From Salidesulfovibrio brasiliensis JCM 12178 (GTDB lineage: Bacteria > Desulfobacterota > Desulfovibrionia > Desulfovibrionales > Desulfovibrionaceae): a stretch of DNA of 64,000 nt. The stretch covers positions 1-64,000 of the forward strand of contig NZ_BBCB01000001.1 in the NCBI RefSeq assembly GCF_001311825.1, given 5' to 3'. A program made the position numbers and the translations under genes. The notes beneath the pieces were generated by a model that saw only the letters and a program-made list of their open reading frames with translations, had not been told where the DNA came from and searched no databases. Shown in pieces: positions 11,684 through 20,385 of this stretch. Every line of letters begins with the position of its first letter. Position 1 is the stretch's first letter.

Positions 11684-11857
11684 ATGATGACCATCGCCGT
11701 TTTGACCACACTGTTTGTTTTGTCCAGCCTGTCCCTGTCTGTCTTCTTCGTGAAGCTGGAGCTTGCGGCGGACGACGCCCTTGAAGTTGAACGTTCCGCA
11801 GTCTCTCCGGCCGTTGCCGAAATGCGCAGCAGGGGGAAGGGTCTTGTCATTTGGTAG
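11684..11857 (+). CDS. 57-aa small membrane protein
   Basis: Too short to assign to a family. An ATG at 11684 follows an aaaggag ribosome site by 6 bases. The product starts MMTIAVLTTLFVLSSLSLSV, a single N-terminal hydrophobic helix, and continues with an amphipathic acidic and Arg-containing tail (FVKLELAADDALEVERSAV, then RSRGKGLVIW). Its last 11 bases overlap the end of the convergent J-domain gene. A possible sigma-54 site lies just upstream. Coding status rests on the ribosome site and composition, so it is moderately supported. Confidence 0.5.
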   Translation: MMTIAVLTTLFVLSSLSLSVFFVKLELAADDALEVERSAVSPAVAEMRSRGKGLVIW

Positions 11858-12685
11858 GACGAGCCTCTTCGGGGAGAACCGTAAGGAGCAGATCTCCCTT
11901 CCAGGGGCCGAGGCGCTTGCCCAGCTTTCGCAAGCGAATCGGTCGGCCGGGCTGGAAGTCGGAGGGAAGCGTGACTTCGATCATCTTCGGTCCCTTGGAG
12001 AACTTCTGATGCACCGAAATTCGTATCTTGCGACCGGGCATGAGGATGCTGGCAGGAAAATAGACCGTCTGCTCGTCGTCCAGATTGCCGCGCAACCAGC
12101 CTTTCACGCCGCCGACCAGCGAGTCCTTGCCGAGGTCGAAATCAAGCGGCGCTTGCCCAGCTTGAAGCTTAGCCTGCGGCTTCGTGACTTGAGCGGCCCG
12201 GTGTATCCCGGCGACTTCTTGTCCACGTGCCGGTAGATATCTTCAAAAACCTTCCGGGCGAACGGGTCGTTCATGATGTCCCGGAAAACCTCTTCTTCCT
12301 TGTAATAAAATCGCTGATTGCGTGCTCGGGTGGAGTCCGCGCCCGGTTCCCATTTCTTCTTGCCGGTCTGCGTCCATGCCGGTCCGCTCTTTTTCTGCTG
12401 GCGACGGTACGCGCGTGCGCCTTCGTCTGGGCGTTTGTAGGACGTCTTTTGTTGATCGCGCTCCGATTCGGCCTTGGTCTTCCGGCTGCCGGAAGGCCGT
12501 TCCCCGATGGTCTTCTTGAGGATGACGTATGCCTCGTTGACCTTTCGGAATTCGTCCGCAGCCTTGGGGGAGGGGTTCAGATCCGGGTGGAGCTTGAACG
12601 CTTTTTTGCGGAAAGCGGATTTGACCATGTCCATGTCGGCGTCGGTCTTGAGGCCGAGGATTCGGTAGCATTCATGAACGGTCAT
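11847..12685 (-). CDS. DnaJ-like J-domain protein (frameshift near 12196)
   Basis: Hsp70 co-chaperone with an N-terminal J domain: MTVHECYRILGLKTDADMD, with the HPD motif in FKLHPDLNPSP (about residues 31-41). A charged linker follows (FYYKEEEVFRDIMNDPF, about residues 125-141), then a C-terminal peptide-binding-like domain (FPASILMPGRKIRISV, then LRKLGKRLGPWKGDLLL). The two halves are in different frames; one base restored near gctcaagtcacg joins them into 279 aa. It lacks the zinc-finger domain of DnaJ, so it is a specialised CbpA-like J protein. No dnaK is near. The frameshift is probably artefactual. Confidence 0.85.
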
Positions 12686-12695
12686 CCGGTCTTCC

Positions 12696-13139
12696 TTACT
12701 CGTCGGTTATGAGCGCGTTGGCGTCCTGATCGGGGTCATGGCGGGAGAGTCCTTCCGAACGGATGTACTCTTTGCCTTGGCGCACAAACTCTTGGTGCCC
12801 CGCGTCCGGGTTCACGCCGGGACAGTAGTCCTGAATCATTTCCCAGCTGTCGGAGTCGATGAGGTTGCCCCGGAAGAAAGGCCATGCCCGGCAGATGTCC
12901 GGGCGGCCCGGATGGACGTGGCAGCCCTTGCCTTCCCTGAAAAAGATACAGTAGCCGTCCTCGCCCGTGATAACATGCCACTTGCCGCCACGTTGTTCGG
13001 CATAGGCTTCAAGCATTTCCTGTTCGGAAAGATCGAGGTGGTCGGCGAGCCGGGTGCGGTCCTTGGCGGACATGACGATGCCGCCTTCTCCGTGGCAGCA
13101 GTGGCCGCACATGCGGCATTCAAAGGCGACGACGCTCAT
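12696..13139 (-). CDS. YkgJ-family cysteine-cluster protein
   Basis: Belongs to the Zn- or Fe-S-binding cysteine cluster proteins of unknown biochemical role. The 147-aa product starts MSVVAFECRMCGHCCHGEGG, giving the CxxCxxCC motif within the first 15 residues, followed by GYCIFFREGKGCHVHPGRPDIC, which supplies more cysteines. I chose the ATG at 13139 since it overlaps the upstream stop as ATGA and the region before it lacks the conserved start. It is translationally coupled to the CoA-binding protein. Confidence 0.85.
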   Translation of the reverse strand: MSVVAFECRMCGHCCHGEGGIVMSAKDRTRLADHLDLSEQEMLEAYAEQRGGKWHVITGEDGYCIFFREGKGCHVHPGRPDICRAWPFFRGNLIDSDSWEMIQDYCPGVNPDAGHQEFVRQGKEYIRSEGLSRHDPDQDANALITDE

Positions 13140-13558
13140 CGGGGGCTGACCCCCAGACGCGCTACTTCGACCTTGAGGCAGCTGTTTTCCACCACGAAGA
13201 TGCCTTCCGGCTCCAACATGGCCCGCGCCTCGGGGCTGGCGATGCCGGACTGCATCCAGAACGCCTTGGGGCGGTTGGTCATTTTCAGCACTTCGTTGGC
13301 GTGCGCCGGGCAAAACTGGGAGGCGCGGAAGAGATTGACCATGTCCACGGGGTGGGGGATGTCGGTAACGGACTTGTATGTCCGAAGGCCCCAGACGTCC
13401 TGCCGGACGGGGTGAACGGGGATGATGGTGAATCCGTTGTCGATGAGGGCGCGGCCGACCATGTCCACGGGGCGGCCGGGCTTGTCCACGGCACCGATGA
13501 TGGCGATGGTCTTGACCTCGCTCAAGAGGGCGATTAGCTCTTTGTCACTATACAGCAT
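13136..13558 (-). CDS. CoA-binding (Rossmann) protein, YccU type
   Basis: A 140-aa single CoA-binding Rossmann domain, the fold of succinyl-CoA synthetase alpha. The ATG at 13558 has an aaagga site 8 bases upstream. Motifs: KTIAIIGAVDKPGRPVDMVG (about residues 16-35), a glycine-poor version of the nucleotide loop, then IIPVHPVRQDVWG and KAFWMQSGIASPEA near residue 100, typical of the YccU group. It overlaps the Cys-cluster gene by 4 bases. The physiological role of this family is unknown. Confidence 0.88.
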   Translation of the reverse strand: MLYSDKELIALLSEVKTIAIIGAVDKPGRPVDMVGRALIDNGFTIIPVHPVRQDVWGLRTYKSVTDIPHPVDMVNLFRASQFCPAHANEVLKMTNRPKAFWMQSGIASPEARAMLEPEGIFVVENSCLKVEVARLGVSPR

Positions 13559-13636
13559 TATTGCATCCTTTGTCCGCATTCTGATACCGGAAACGTCCGG
13601 GCTTGCATAGCCCCAAACATATGGAGGAGTCCCGGC

Positions 13637-14856
13637 ATGTTTGAAGCACTTGCCACAATTCCGCAGGAAGAACTGGAGCGTCGGCACGAGGCGGTGCGCT
13701 CCCATCTGAAGACCGTCGCCCCGGAAGCGGGAGGCTGATGGTCTTCTCCCGTCTTACCATATATTATCTCACCGGTACGCTCGGACAGGGCGTTCTCTGG
13801 CTGCCAATGGACGGCGAGCCGGTGTTGATGCTCCGCAAAGGTGTGGAGCGCGCACGGCTCGAAGCCGGGCTTGTTCCGCATCCGTTCAAGTCTTACGGCC
13901 AGATTCCCGAAATCTGCGCCGAGGCAGGCTCGCCGCTTTCCAAAACCGTCGGTACCGAGACTTCGGGGCTGACATGGCAGCTCGGCAACCTTCTGACCGC
14001 CAAGATGCCCGACGCGACCTTTGTTCCCGCAGACCACGCCATTGCGCTTGCCAAGGCGATGAAGTCCGAATGGGAGCTTCGCATCATGCGCCTTTCCGGG
14101 CAGCGTCATCATGAAACCCTGCACACCATCATTCCGCAGCGCATCAGGCCCGGCATGACCGAGCGCGAACTCTCGCACATCGCATGGGAAGTCTTTTTCG
14201 AGGCCGGGCATCAGGGCAACATGCGGATGCAGGCCCATGGCGAGGAGTGCTTCCTCGGTCATGTGGCAGCCGGTGATTCCGGCAACTATCCGAGCATTTT
14301 CAATGGCCCGCTCGGCCTTCGCGGAGAGCATCCGGCCTCGCCTTACATGGGATATGCGGGCAAGGTCTGGCAGGAAGGAGAACCGCTCGGCATGGACATC
14401 GGCTTCGTGCTGGACGGCTATCACACGGACAAGACCCAGACATACTGGGCCGGTCCGGCCTCAACTATTCCCGATGAGGTCCGCCGGGCACAGGATTTCT
14501 GCATGGACATGCAGAACTGGGTGGCGGCCAACGCCCGGCCCGGAACCACCCCGGAAGAGCTTTACCTGTACTGCGCGGGTGAGGCGGAAAAACGTGGATT
14601 TGCCGAAGGGTTCATGGGACTTGGCGAAAACAAGGTTCCGTTCATCGGCCACGGCATCGGCCTCACCATCGACGAATGGCCGCCGCTGGCAAAGAAGTTC
14701 ACCCAGCCCTTGCAGGCAGGCATGGTCATCGCGGTGGAGCCGAAGCAGGGCATCCCCGGCGTGGGCATGGTGGGGGTCGAAAACACCTTCGAGATAACGG
14801 AGGATGGCGCCCGGTGCCTAACCGGGGACGACTACGACATCGTCTGCGTGGAATAG
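13637..14856 (+). CDS. M24 family Xaa-Pro aminopeptidase-like protein (frameshift near 13734)
   Basis: Pita-bread metallopeptidase of the aminopeptidase P/prolidase group, cutting X-Pro bonds with two metal ions. The ATG at 13637 follows a GGAGG site and gives MFEALATIPQEELERRHEAV. The frame then breaks in gaggctgatgg, where one lost base changes ggcctg to a stop. Restored length is 406 aa. The metal ligands are visible: Asp pair in GMDIGFVLDGYHTDKTQTYW, His in FIGHGIGLTIDEWP, Glu in VEPKQGIPG and ENTFEI. It is a single gene ending at a strong terminator. Exact peptide specificity cannot be told. Confidence 0.88.
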
Positions 14857-14859
14857 GAT

Positions 14860-14894
14860 AAGGCGCGGGACCTCGAGTTCCGCGCCTTTTTTTT
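14860..14894 (+). terminator. Rho-independent terminator after the M24 peptidase
   Basis: Nine-bp stem aaggcgcgg / ccgcgcctt with an 11-base loop, then eight T residues. It lies against the 3' end of the convergent membrane gene. Confidence 0.88.
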
Positions 14895-15564
14895 ATCGGA
14901 TAGTTTCAGCGCTATCCTGCGCAGCGTTCGTTTTTGTGTCCGGGGCGTTCTCCTGTGAGTCTTCCATGTCCAGCTTGATGAAGAGGACAATGGAAAAGAC
15001 CTTCATGAAGGCGAGTAGAAAAACGCTCAGCAGGCTGAAAACGATGGTCAGCAAGTAGGGAAGATAGGTGATCGTCGTGGCGTTTATGGCTGTCAGGGAA
15101 ACGAGCGCAGCCGTGACGCAGAGGATGACCGGGCGCTGGTTGGCTTTGGCGAGTTCCATGGCCTGCATCATCCCGTCGAGCCATGGACGCGATGCCATGC
15201 AGGCGATGACAGCGCCGAGCGCGACCACCAGAACGGCTTGCACGAAAAATCCAAGCACGGGGAAGGCCGGGGAGATGAGAGAAGCCGGAAAGCTGAGCGC
15301 AAAAGCCAGCACCCCGAGAACAAAGGTGACGCCGAGGACGGAAAACACCGTTCCCACATACCCTTGTCTGACCGGGGTGCCGGTCAGCTTTCTGTGCCCG
15401 AGGACCTGCGTGGCAGCGAAAACGAGAGACGAAATGACGATGAGCAGTAATTTTACTGCGATATTGTCAGGAAAGAGCGGGCGCATCAGTTCGATGAATG
15501 CGAGAATGAAGGTGGCAGGCAGCAGAATCCACCATGTCTGCTTAAGTGCGTGGGAAATCGGCAT
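14893..15564 (-). CDS. Multi-spanning membrane protein, unknown
   Basis: No family recognised. The 223-aa product has about six hydrophobic helices (for example WWILLPATFILAFIELM at residues 11-27, VKLLLIVISSLVFAATQVL, FVLGVLAFALSF, AVLVVALGAVIACMA) and a hydrophilic acidic tail of about 25 residues (KLDMEDSQENAPDTK). The start MPISHALKQTW has no obvious competitor. It could be a permease component or a YIP1-like membrane protein, but nothing distinguishes these. It is a single gene with terminators on both sides. Confidence 0.7.
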   Translation of the reverse strand: MPISHALKQTWWILLPATFILAFIELMRPLFPDNIAVKLLLIVISSLVFAATQVLGHRKLTGTPVRQGYVGTVFSVLGVTFVLGVLAFALSFPASLISPAFPVLGFFVQAVLVVALGAVIACMASRPWLDGMMQAMELAKANQRPVILCVTAALVSLTAINATTITYLPYLLTIVFSLLSVFLLAFMKVFSIVLFIKLDMEDSQENAPDTKTNAAQDSAETIR

Positions 15565-15625
15565 ATATTGGCTCCCGGATATTGATTTTGTGCATTCAAG
15601 CAGAAACGCCCTTGCTCGGCAATGA

Positions 15626-15654
15626 AAAAAGCCCGCCGGAATGGCGGGCTTTTT
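15626..15654 (-). terminator. Rho-independent terminator after the alcohol dehydrogenase
   Basis: Stem aaaaagcccgcc / ggcgggcttttt with a GGAAT loop. T runs follow on both strands; it is placed 3' to the minus-strand dehydrogenase. Confidence 0.88.
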
Positions 15655-15675
15655 CGTAGTGTCTGTCTGGCTGAC

Positions 15676-16863
15676 TTAAGCGTAGGCGTCTTCGTATATC
15701 CGGATAACGTCCTCGCGGGTCATCTCGTAGGGCGTGATCTCAAAGAGCCCGCCCATGGTGGCGATGGCGTTTTCGGCCAGCGCCGGGATTTCCTCGCGCT
15801 TCACGCCGAAGTCGGAGAGCTTCATGTCGCCCATGCCGATGTTGTCGATCAGTTCGCCGAGCATCTCCACAAAACACATGGGGCCCTCGTTCTGCGGTTC
15901 CATTCCCATGGAGTCCGCCATGGTCAGGCCGAGGTCTTCCAGTCTGTCGTTGTCCTTTTCGGCGAGGAAGCCGAAGTAGGCTTTGGAGAGCAGGATAAGC
16001 CCGGCACCGTGCGGCAGTTCGGGATGGAAGCCTGAGAGTGCATGCTCAAGGCTGTGGTGCGAGATGCAGCTGGACAGGGATTCGCACATCCCGGCTGCGG
16101 TGCTGGCCCATGCAAGGGCGGTGCGGGCTTCGATGTCTTTTCCTTCCTCAACGGCAAGCGGCAGGTAGTGGGTGATGAGATGCACCGCTTCGAGCGCCAG
16201 CAGGTCGCTGGTGGGCTGATGGACCGTGGCGAGGTAGCATTCCACGGCGTGGAAGAACGCGTCCATGCCTGTGAAGGCGGTCTGGTTTTGCGGCACGGAG
16301 AGCATCAGCTCCGGGTCGACGATGGAAAGCTTGGGAAAGGTGGACTGGTTGCCCCAGCCGATCTTCTCGTCGCTGCCGGACTTGGTGATGACGGTCCATG
16401 GGTCGGCCTCGGTGCCGGTCCCGGCGGTGGTGGGGATGGCCACGATGGGCAGCGCCGCTTTTTCCGGAGTTTTTACCTTGCCGGTGCCGCCGTGCATGTA
16501 GTCCCAATACTCGCCTTCATTGGCGGCCATGAGTGCGATGGATTTGGATGCGTCGATGGTGGAGCCGCCGCCGAGGCCGACAACGAAATCCACGGCCTCC
16601 TCGCGGCAGATGGCTGCGGCTTCGGCCACATGGTCGGAAACCGGGTTCGGTTGAATCTTGTCGTAGACGATGCTCGCCACGCCGTGCTTGGAAAGAAGTC
16701 CCTGCACGCGGGAGAGGTAGCCCATCTTGAGCATGACACCGGATTCGCCGATGACGATCATGGCTTTCTTGCCTTCCGGCAGATGCTCGGTGGTGCCGAG
16801 TTCCTCAAGCTTGCCGGGGCCGAACTCGATGCGGGTGGGAATATTGAAAGTAAACTGCATCAT
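15676..16863 (-). CDS. Iron-containing alcohol dehydrogenase
   Basis: Group III (Fe-ADH/BDH type) NAD(P)-dependent dehydrogenase of 395 residues. The start at 16863 (MMQFTFNIPTRIEFGPGK) has GGAG 5 bases upstream. Signatures: GESGVMLKMG, the nucleotide-binding VVGLGGGSTIDASKS (about residues 95-109), PTTAGTGTEADPWTVI, and the metal-binding HAVECYLATVHQPTSDLLA and CESLSSCISHHSLEHALSG in the C-terminal half. Desulfovibrio carries several such enzymes for ethanol or short-chain alcohol oxidation; the substrate cannot be read from sequence. It follows dsbD by 15 bases, so it is likely cotranscribed. Confidence 0.93.
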   Translation of the reverse strand: MMQFTFNIPTRIEFGPGKLEELGTTEHLPEGKKAMIVIGESGVMLKMGYLSRVQGLLSKHGVASIVYDKIQPNPVSDHVAEAAAICREEAVDFVVGLGGGSTIDASKSIALMAANEGEYWDYMHGGTGKVKTPEKAALPIVAIPTTAGTGTEADPWTVITKSGSDEKIGWGNQSTFPKLSIVDPELMLSVPQNQTAFTGMDAFFHAVECYLATVHQPTSDLLALEAVHLITHYLPLAVEEGKDIEARTALAWASTAAGMCESLSSCISHHSLEHALSGFHPELPHGAGLILLSKAYFGFLAEKDNDRLEDLGLTMADSMGMEPQNEGPMCFVEMLGELIDNIGMGDMKLSDFGVKREEIPALAENAIATMGGLFEITPYEMTREDVIRIYEDAYA

Positions 16864-16878
16864 TGTCTCCATTTTCTT

Positions 16879-18669
16879 TTAGTTGTCGTGCGCTTGTAGC
16901 ACATCTTCAATTTGGCTGCCGGTAAAGAGGTCCCGCAGGATGACCGGCCGCTTCCAGTCGTCGCCCGCCGGGAAATAAGCCGCGACGGGGATGCTTCTGC
17001 TGCCGAGGGAGAAAAGAAGCTCCTGTCCGGCAGGGTTTTCTTCCGAGAGGTCCACCTTCACGAAGCGGACCCGATGTTCGCTCGACCATTCCTCAAGAGC
17101 GGAAGGAGTGAGGACGGTGGCTTCTATGACCTTGCAGGTCGGGCACCAGTCTGCGGTGAAGTCCACAAACATCGCTTCGCGTCCGAGGCGTTCTTCGAAC
17201 GTGACCGGATTGTAGGTTTCCCACTGGAATTTTTCGGTTTCCGGACCGAAAACCCAGAAAAGAGACACTGCCAGAATCGCGACTCCGGCAAGCCTGAGTC
17301 CCCAGCGTGCAGGTGCGCTCAGGCCGGGACCTGCAAGTCCCCACAGCCAACCGGCCGGAACGGCTATCCACATGATGGCAAGAACCGGCATAAGCTCTGT
17401 CGGCGGGAGGATGTTTAACAGGTAAAGTACCGTTCCGGCGAGGAAAAATCCTACCACCTGTTCGACGTGGCGGCTCCAGCCTCCCGGCTTGGGGAGCTTC
17501 TCGGCAATGCCCGGGAACAGGGCCATGCCGAGATAGGGCAGGCTCATGCCGAGGCCGACGGCAAGGAAGACCGCAGCAATGTGCGGCGGTGGCTGTTGCA
17601 GCGCCCACGCGAGCACACCCCCAAGAAACGGTCCGCTGCATGGCGTGGCGAGCAGGGTCGCCAGCAGCCCGGTGAAATACGCCTGCGCCTTATGGGAGCG
17701 TGCCTGCCTGTCGAATTTGAGGTCGATGACCGGGAGGTCGAAGAGGCCGAAAAGGCTCAGGCTCATGATGAACACGAATATGGCAAGCGTGGCGACCACT
17801 TCCGGGCGCTGGAAAATACCGCCCCACGCTATACCCGTTTCCCAGAGGATTACGGCCAGCGCGCAAAACCATGTCATCACACCCGCAGCAAAGAAGATGC
17901 CGTGAGTCCGAATGGATTTTCGTTGTTCTTCGGCGTTTTCATGTTGTTCGCCGAGGAGTGCGGATACTTTCAGGCTGATGACGGGCAGCACGCAGGGCAT
18001 GAGATTCAAGAGTAGCCCGGCAAGAATGCCGAACAGGAGCGCAGTGCCGAGGCCGGTCACTTCAAGCGAGGCGGTGTACGGCTGGGGGGTGAATCCCCAT
18101 TTGCCGCCTGCTTCGACAGGTTCCTCGCCCAGCGCGTCAAGGAACTCGGGCCACCATGGCTGAAGCTCGGCTTTCTTGAGCCCTTCGGGGCTGAACGAAC
18201 GGGGCCGGAAGGGCACGTCCATACGCGCCGGGAGACATTTGGTGTCCGAACAGAAAAGCAGATCCACCTGCGCCTTGATGGTGCCGCTCTTTGGTGCGTC
18301 GGGCGGCATCGGCAGAAAGACGTGCATCTGTCCTTCATAAATGTTGGCTGTCTGGGCAGGGTCGAAGGCGTCCGGCTTGCTCTCACCGCGCGGGAATATT
18401 GCGGCAAGCTCCACCTCTCCGGGCATGATGACCGCGTTCATGGATGTGGGTTTGCCCACACCTGTCGGCTTGGCTGAGTAGGTATGCCAGCCATCCTCGA
18501 AGGTCATGGTCATGACGGCCATGGACTGATCGCCGCCGGGCAGGGCATACATGCCCCAACTGACTTTGGCTGGGAGGTCCTGTCCGTGAAAGCCTGTTTG
18601 CGCAAAAACGGACGAAGATATAAATATTAAAATAAAACAGAGTGATATGAGATGTAGGCTGCGTTTCAC
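16879..18669 (-). CDS. dsbD: Thiol:disulfide interchange protein DsbD
   Basis: Membrane reductant carrier moving electrons from cytoplasmic thioredoxin to periplasmic thiols. The 596-aa product has a signal peptide (MKRSLHLISLCFILIFISSSVFA), an N-terminal periplasmic domain with the Cys pair in LLFCSDTKCLP (about residues 139-149), a CcdA-like membrane core with LMPCVLPVISLK and LATPCSGPFLGG supplying the two membrane cysteines, and a C-terminal thioredoxin domain with DWCPTCK (about residue 510). All three Cys pairs are intact. It leads an operon with the alcohol dehydrogenase. The substrates are probably cytochrome c maturation or periplasmic disulfide proteins. Confidence 0.94.
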   Translation of the reverse strand: MKRSLHLISLCFILIFISSSVFAQTGFHGQDLPAKVSWGMYALPGGDQSMAVMTMTFEDGWHTYSAKPTGVGKPTSMNAVIMPGEVELAAIFPRGESKPDAFDPAQTANIYEGQMHVFLPMPPDAPKSGTIKAQVDLLFCSDTKCLPARMDVPFRPRSFSPEGLKKAELQPWWPEFLDALGEEPVEAGGKWGFTPQPYTASLEVTGLGTALLFGILAGLLLNLMPCVLPVISLKVSALLGEQHENAEEQRKSIRTHGIFFAAGVMTWFCALAVILWETGIAWGGIFQRPEVVATLAIFVFIMSLSLFGLFDLPVIDLKFDRQARSHKAQAYFTGLLATLLATPCSGPFLGGVLAWALQQPPPHIAAVFLAVGLGMSLPYLGMALFPGIAEKLPKPGGWSRHVEQVVGFFLAGTVLYLLNILPPTELMPVLAIMWIAVPAGWLWGLAGPGLSAPARWGLRLAGVAILAVSLFWVFGPETEKFQWETYNPVTFEERLGREAMFVDFTADWCPTCKVIEATVLTPSALEEWSSEHRVRFVKVDLSEENPAGQELLFSLGSRSIPVAAYFPAGDDWKRPVILRDLFTGSQIEDVLQAHDN

Positions 18670-18768
18670 GAAAAAACCTCAAAAAAAATGCAGGTTAGTT
18701 GTTGACTTCCGTTCGTCAGGTGGATAGATATCTCTCCGCGTTGAGGGCAAACGCCCCACACGCCGAGC

Positions 18769-18844
18769 GGGTCACTAGCTCAATTGGCAGAGCAGCGGAC
18801 TCTTAATCCGGAGGTTCAAGGTTCGATTCCTTGGTGACCCACCA
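18769..18844 (+). tRNA. tRNA-Lys (anticodon CTT)
   Basis: A complete 76-base cloverleaf with encoded CCA. Acceptor gggtcac pairs with gtgaccc, the D arm is gctc / gagc, the anticodon loop ctcttaa carries CTT, and the T arm is caagg ttcgatt ccttg. The top pair of the anticodon stem is G-G, a small irregularity. It reads AAG codons. Confidence 0.96.
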
Positions 18845-18856
18845 CTCGAAAATTCA

Positions 18857-18885
18857 CCCGGCAGCGAAGGCTGTCGGGTTTTTTT
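18857..18885 (+). terminator. Rho-independent terminator after tRNA-Lys
   Basis: Nine-bp stem cccggcagc / gctgtcggg (one G-T) with a GAAG loop, then seven T residues. Confidence 0.88.
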
Positions 18886-19026
18886 GTGCGCTGAAATCCT
18901 GCAAATCACCATGGCAACTCCTCCAGTGGAATCTATCATTCCAAACGGTCAGCATTAAAAATATCTGCCGTATCCGAGGGAGTCAACGGGAAACGGGAAT
19001 TTAGAAGGGTTGTTGGTGTTTTCAGG

Positions 19027-19722
19027 CTAGATAGCCGTACTGAACGCGGTGCCCGGAGTCGGGTTTTCGTAGGGTGAGGAGGCCTTGTCGTAGGCGTCGA
19101 GGCTGCGGCGGACATGCATGGTTCCGGGGCCGGAGTCTTCCTTTTCCGCAGACTCTTCCTGCTCCTGCCTGCGCATCTCGATGCGGGCCTCGTTGGCCAG
19201 CTGGGTGGCCTTGGCCGCGACCTTCATGTCCTGCGCGGAAGGATTGGCCGGTGCCGTGGCTGCCTTGCGGACCTGTCGGGCCTTTTCCTCGGTGGCTTCG
19301 GGGTCGCCCGGAACCTTGGAAACGTCGATGCTGACATTGCCGCCAACGGCGTACTGCTTGCCGTCCGGGCCTGTCTGGTAAGAGTAGGAAGGGCCGCCGT
19401 GAACGTGTGCGCCGCCTGCGGCCTTGTGCGCCTGTTCGTGGCTTCGGACTTCACGGTCGCGCTGCTTGAGCTGCTCAAGCGTCTTTCGTTCCGCATCGGA
19501 GAGTTCCGATTCCGACTTGGCCACGGTCTGCGCCTTCTGCATTTCTGCGGCGCGTCCACTGCCGCTTCTGTCCACCTTCTGCTGGCTGGTGTCGTCCTGC
19601 TGCTGCATCTGCGCAGCTTCGACAGGCACCATCCTCGGCGTGCTGTGCATCTGCTGCAAGCCGCCGTAGAGGGTGCCCACCAGTGAGGCCGTGAAATGAT
19701 TTGCGGATGTGACCATGCTCAT
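19027..19722 (-). CDS. SprA-related putative metalloprotease
   Basis: Resembles the SprA-related (CJM1_0395-type) putative metalloprotease family. In 231 aa it has a Gln/Ser-rich disordered N-terminus, then REVRSHEQAHKAAGGAHVHG (about residues 91-110) containing an HExxH motif (HEQAH), then GPSYSYQTGPDGKQYAVGG and IDVSKVPGDPEAT, the usual order in that family. The C-terminus is a Lys/Arg/Glu-rich helix and a flexible tail. No signal peptide is visible. The ATG at 19722 has GGAG 6 bases upstream. Catalysis is not proven for the family. It stands alone upstream of the tRNA region. Confidence 0.82.
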   Translation of the reverse strand: MSMVTSANHFTASLVGTLYGGLQQMHSTPRMVPVEAAQMQQQDDTSQQKVDRSGSGRAAEMQKAQTVAKSESELSDAERKTLEQLKQRDREVRSHEQAHKAAGGAHVHGGPSYSYQTGPDGKQYAVGGNVSIDVSKVPGDPEATEEKARQVRKAATAPANPSAQDMKVAAKATQLANEARIEMRRQEQEESAEKEDSGPGTMHVRRSLDAYDKASSPYENPTPGTAFSTAI

Positions 19723-19877
19723 AATCGTCTCCGAACAATTTAGTCCGTTACGATCGTTTTATCGGACGTCAATGGGCAGATCTTTAGGGTCGGAAGTGGT
19801 TTTTTTAAGAAAAAGAGATTTTTCTTTCTAGTGCGCTGTAATGCTGTTCTTTTTTTGGAGTGTAATGAACCATAAAG

Positions 19878-19903
19878 AAAGCCCCCGCAAATGCGGGGGC
19901 TTT
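19878..19903 (-). terminator. Rho-independent terminator after the ACT gene
   Basis: Stem aaagcccccgca / tgcgggggcttt with a tiny loop. It sits 25 bases beyond the stop of the minus-strand ACT gene and closes the paaK operon. The plus strand also reads as a hairpin with a T-rich flank. Confidence 0.85.
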
Positions 19904-19927
19904 CTATTCATAGTATGTGTCAGCAGG

Positions 19928-20359
19928 CTAGAGGCTGTAGAGCTTTTCGCCCGGTATGACGGTGATGTTGTTTTTCTGGAGCACCTCGATGCCCTGATCG
20001 GTTCGGTCGAAGCGGAAGATCAGCACGGCTGAGTTGCCGCTCTGCTGCACGAAGGCGTACATGTATTCCACGTTGATGCCGGATTCCTGCAGCAGGGTAA
20101 GGATGTTGTTCAGGCCGCCGGGCTCGTCGCTGACTTCCACGGCGACGACGTTGGTGCGGCCTACGGTGAAGCCGTTTTCCTTCAGGGCGTTGCGGGCCTT
20201 CTCGAAATCGCTCACGATGAGCCGCAGGATGCCGAAGTCCGAGGTGTCGGCCAGCGACAGGGCGCGGATGTTGATGCCGTTGTCTTCCAGAATCTTGGTG
20301 ACTTCCGCCAGACGTCCGGCACGGTTTTCGAGAAATATGGAGAGTTGGTCGACTTTCAT
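19928..20359 (-). CDS. Tandem ACT-domain regulatory protein
   Basis: A 143-aa protein made of two ACT domains: [20 protein letters not shown] (residues 1-20) opens the first and [20 protein letters not shown] (about residues 74-93) the second. ACT domains bind amino acids and allosterically control enzymes. It follows paaK by 26 bases. With a phenylalanine attenuator in front of the operon, an aromatic amino acid is the likely ligand, and PaaK the likely partner. That is inference; the domain call itself is firm. Confidence 0.9.
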   Translation of the reverse strand: MKVDQLSIFLENRAGRLAEVTKILEDNGINIRALSLADTSDFGILRLIVSDFEKARNALKENGFTVGRTNVVAVEVSDEPGGLNNILTLLQESGINVEYMYAFVQQSGNSAVLIFRFDRTDQGIEVLQKNNITVIPGEKLYSL

Positions 20360-20385
20360 AGCGTCCTCTCAGAGTCTTGCTGTGG

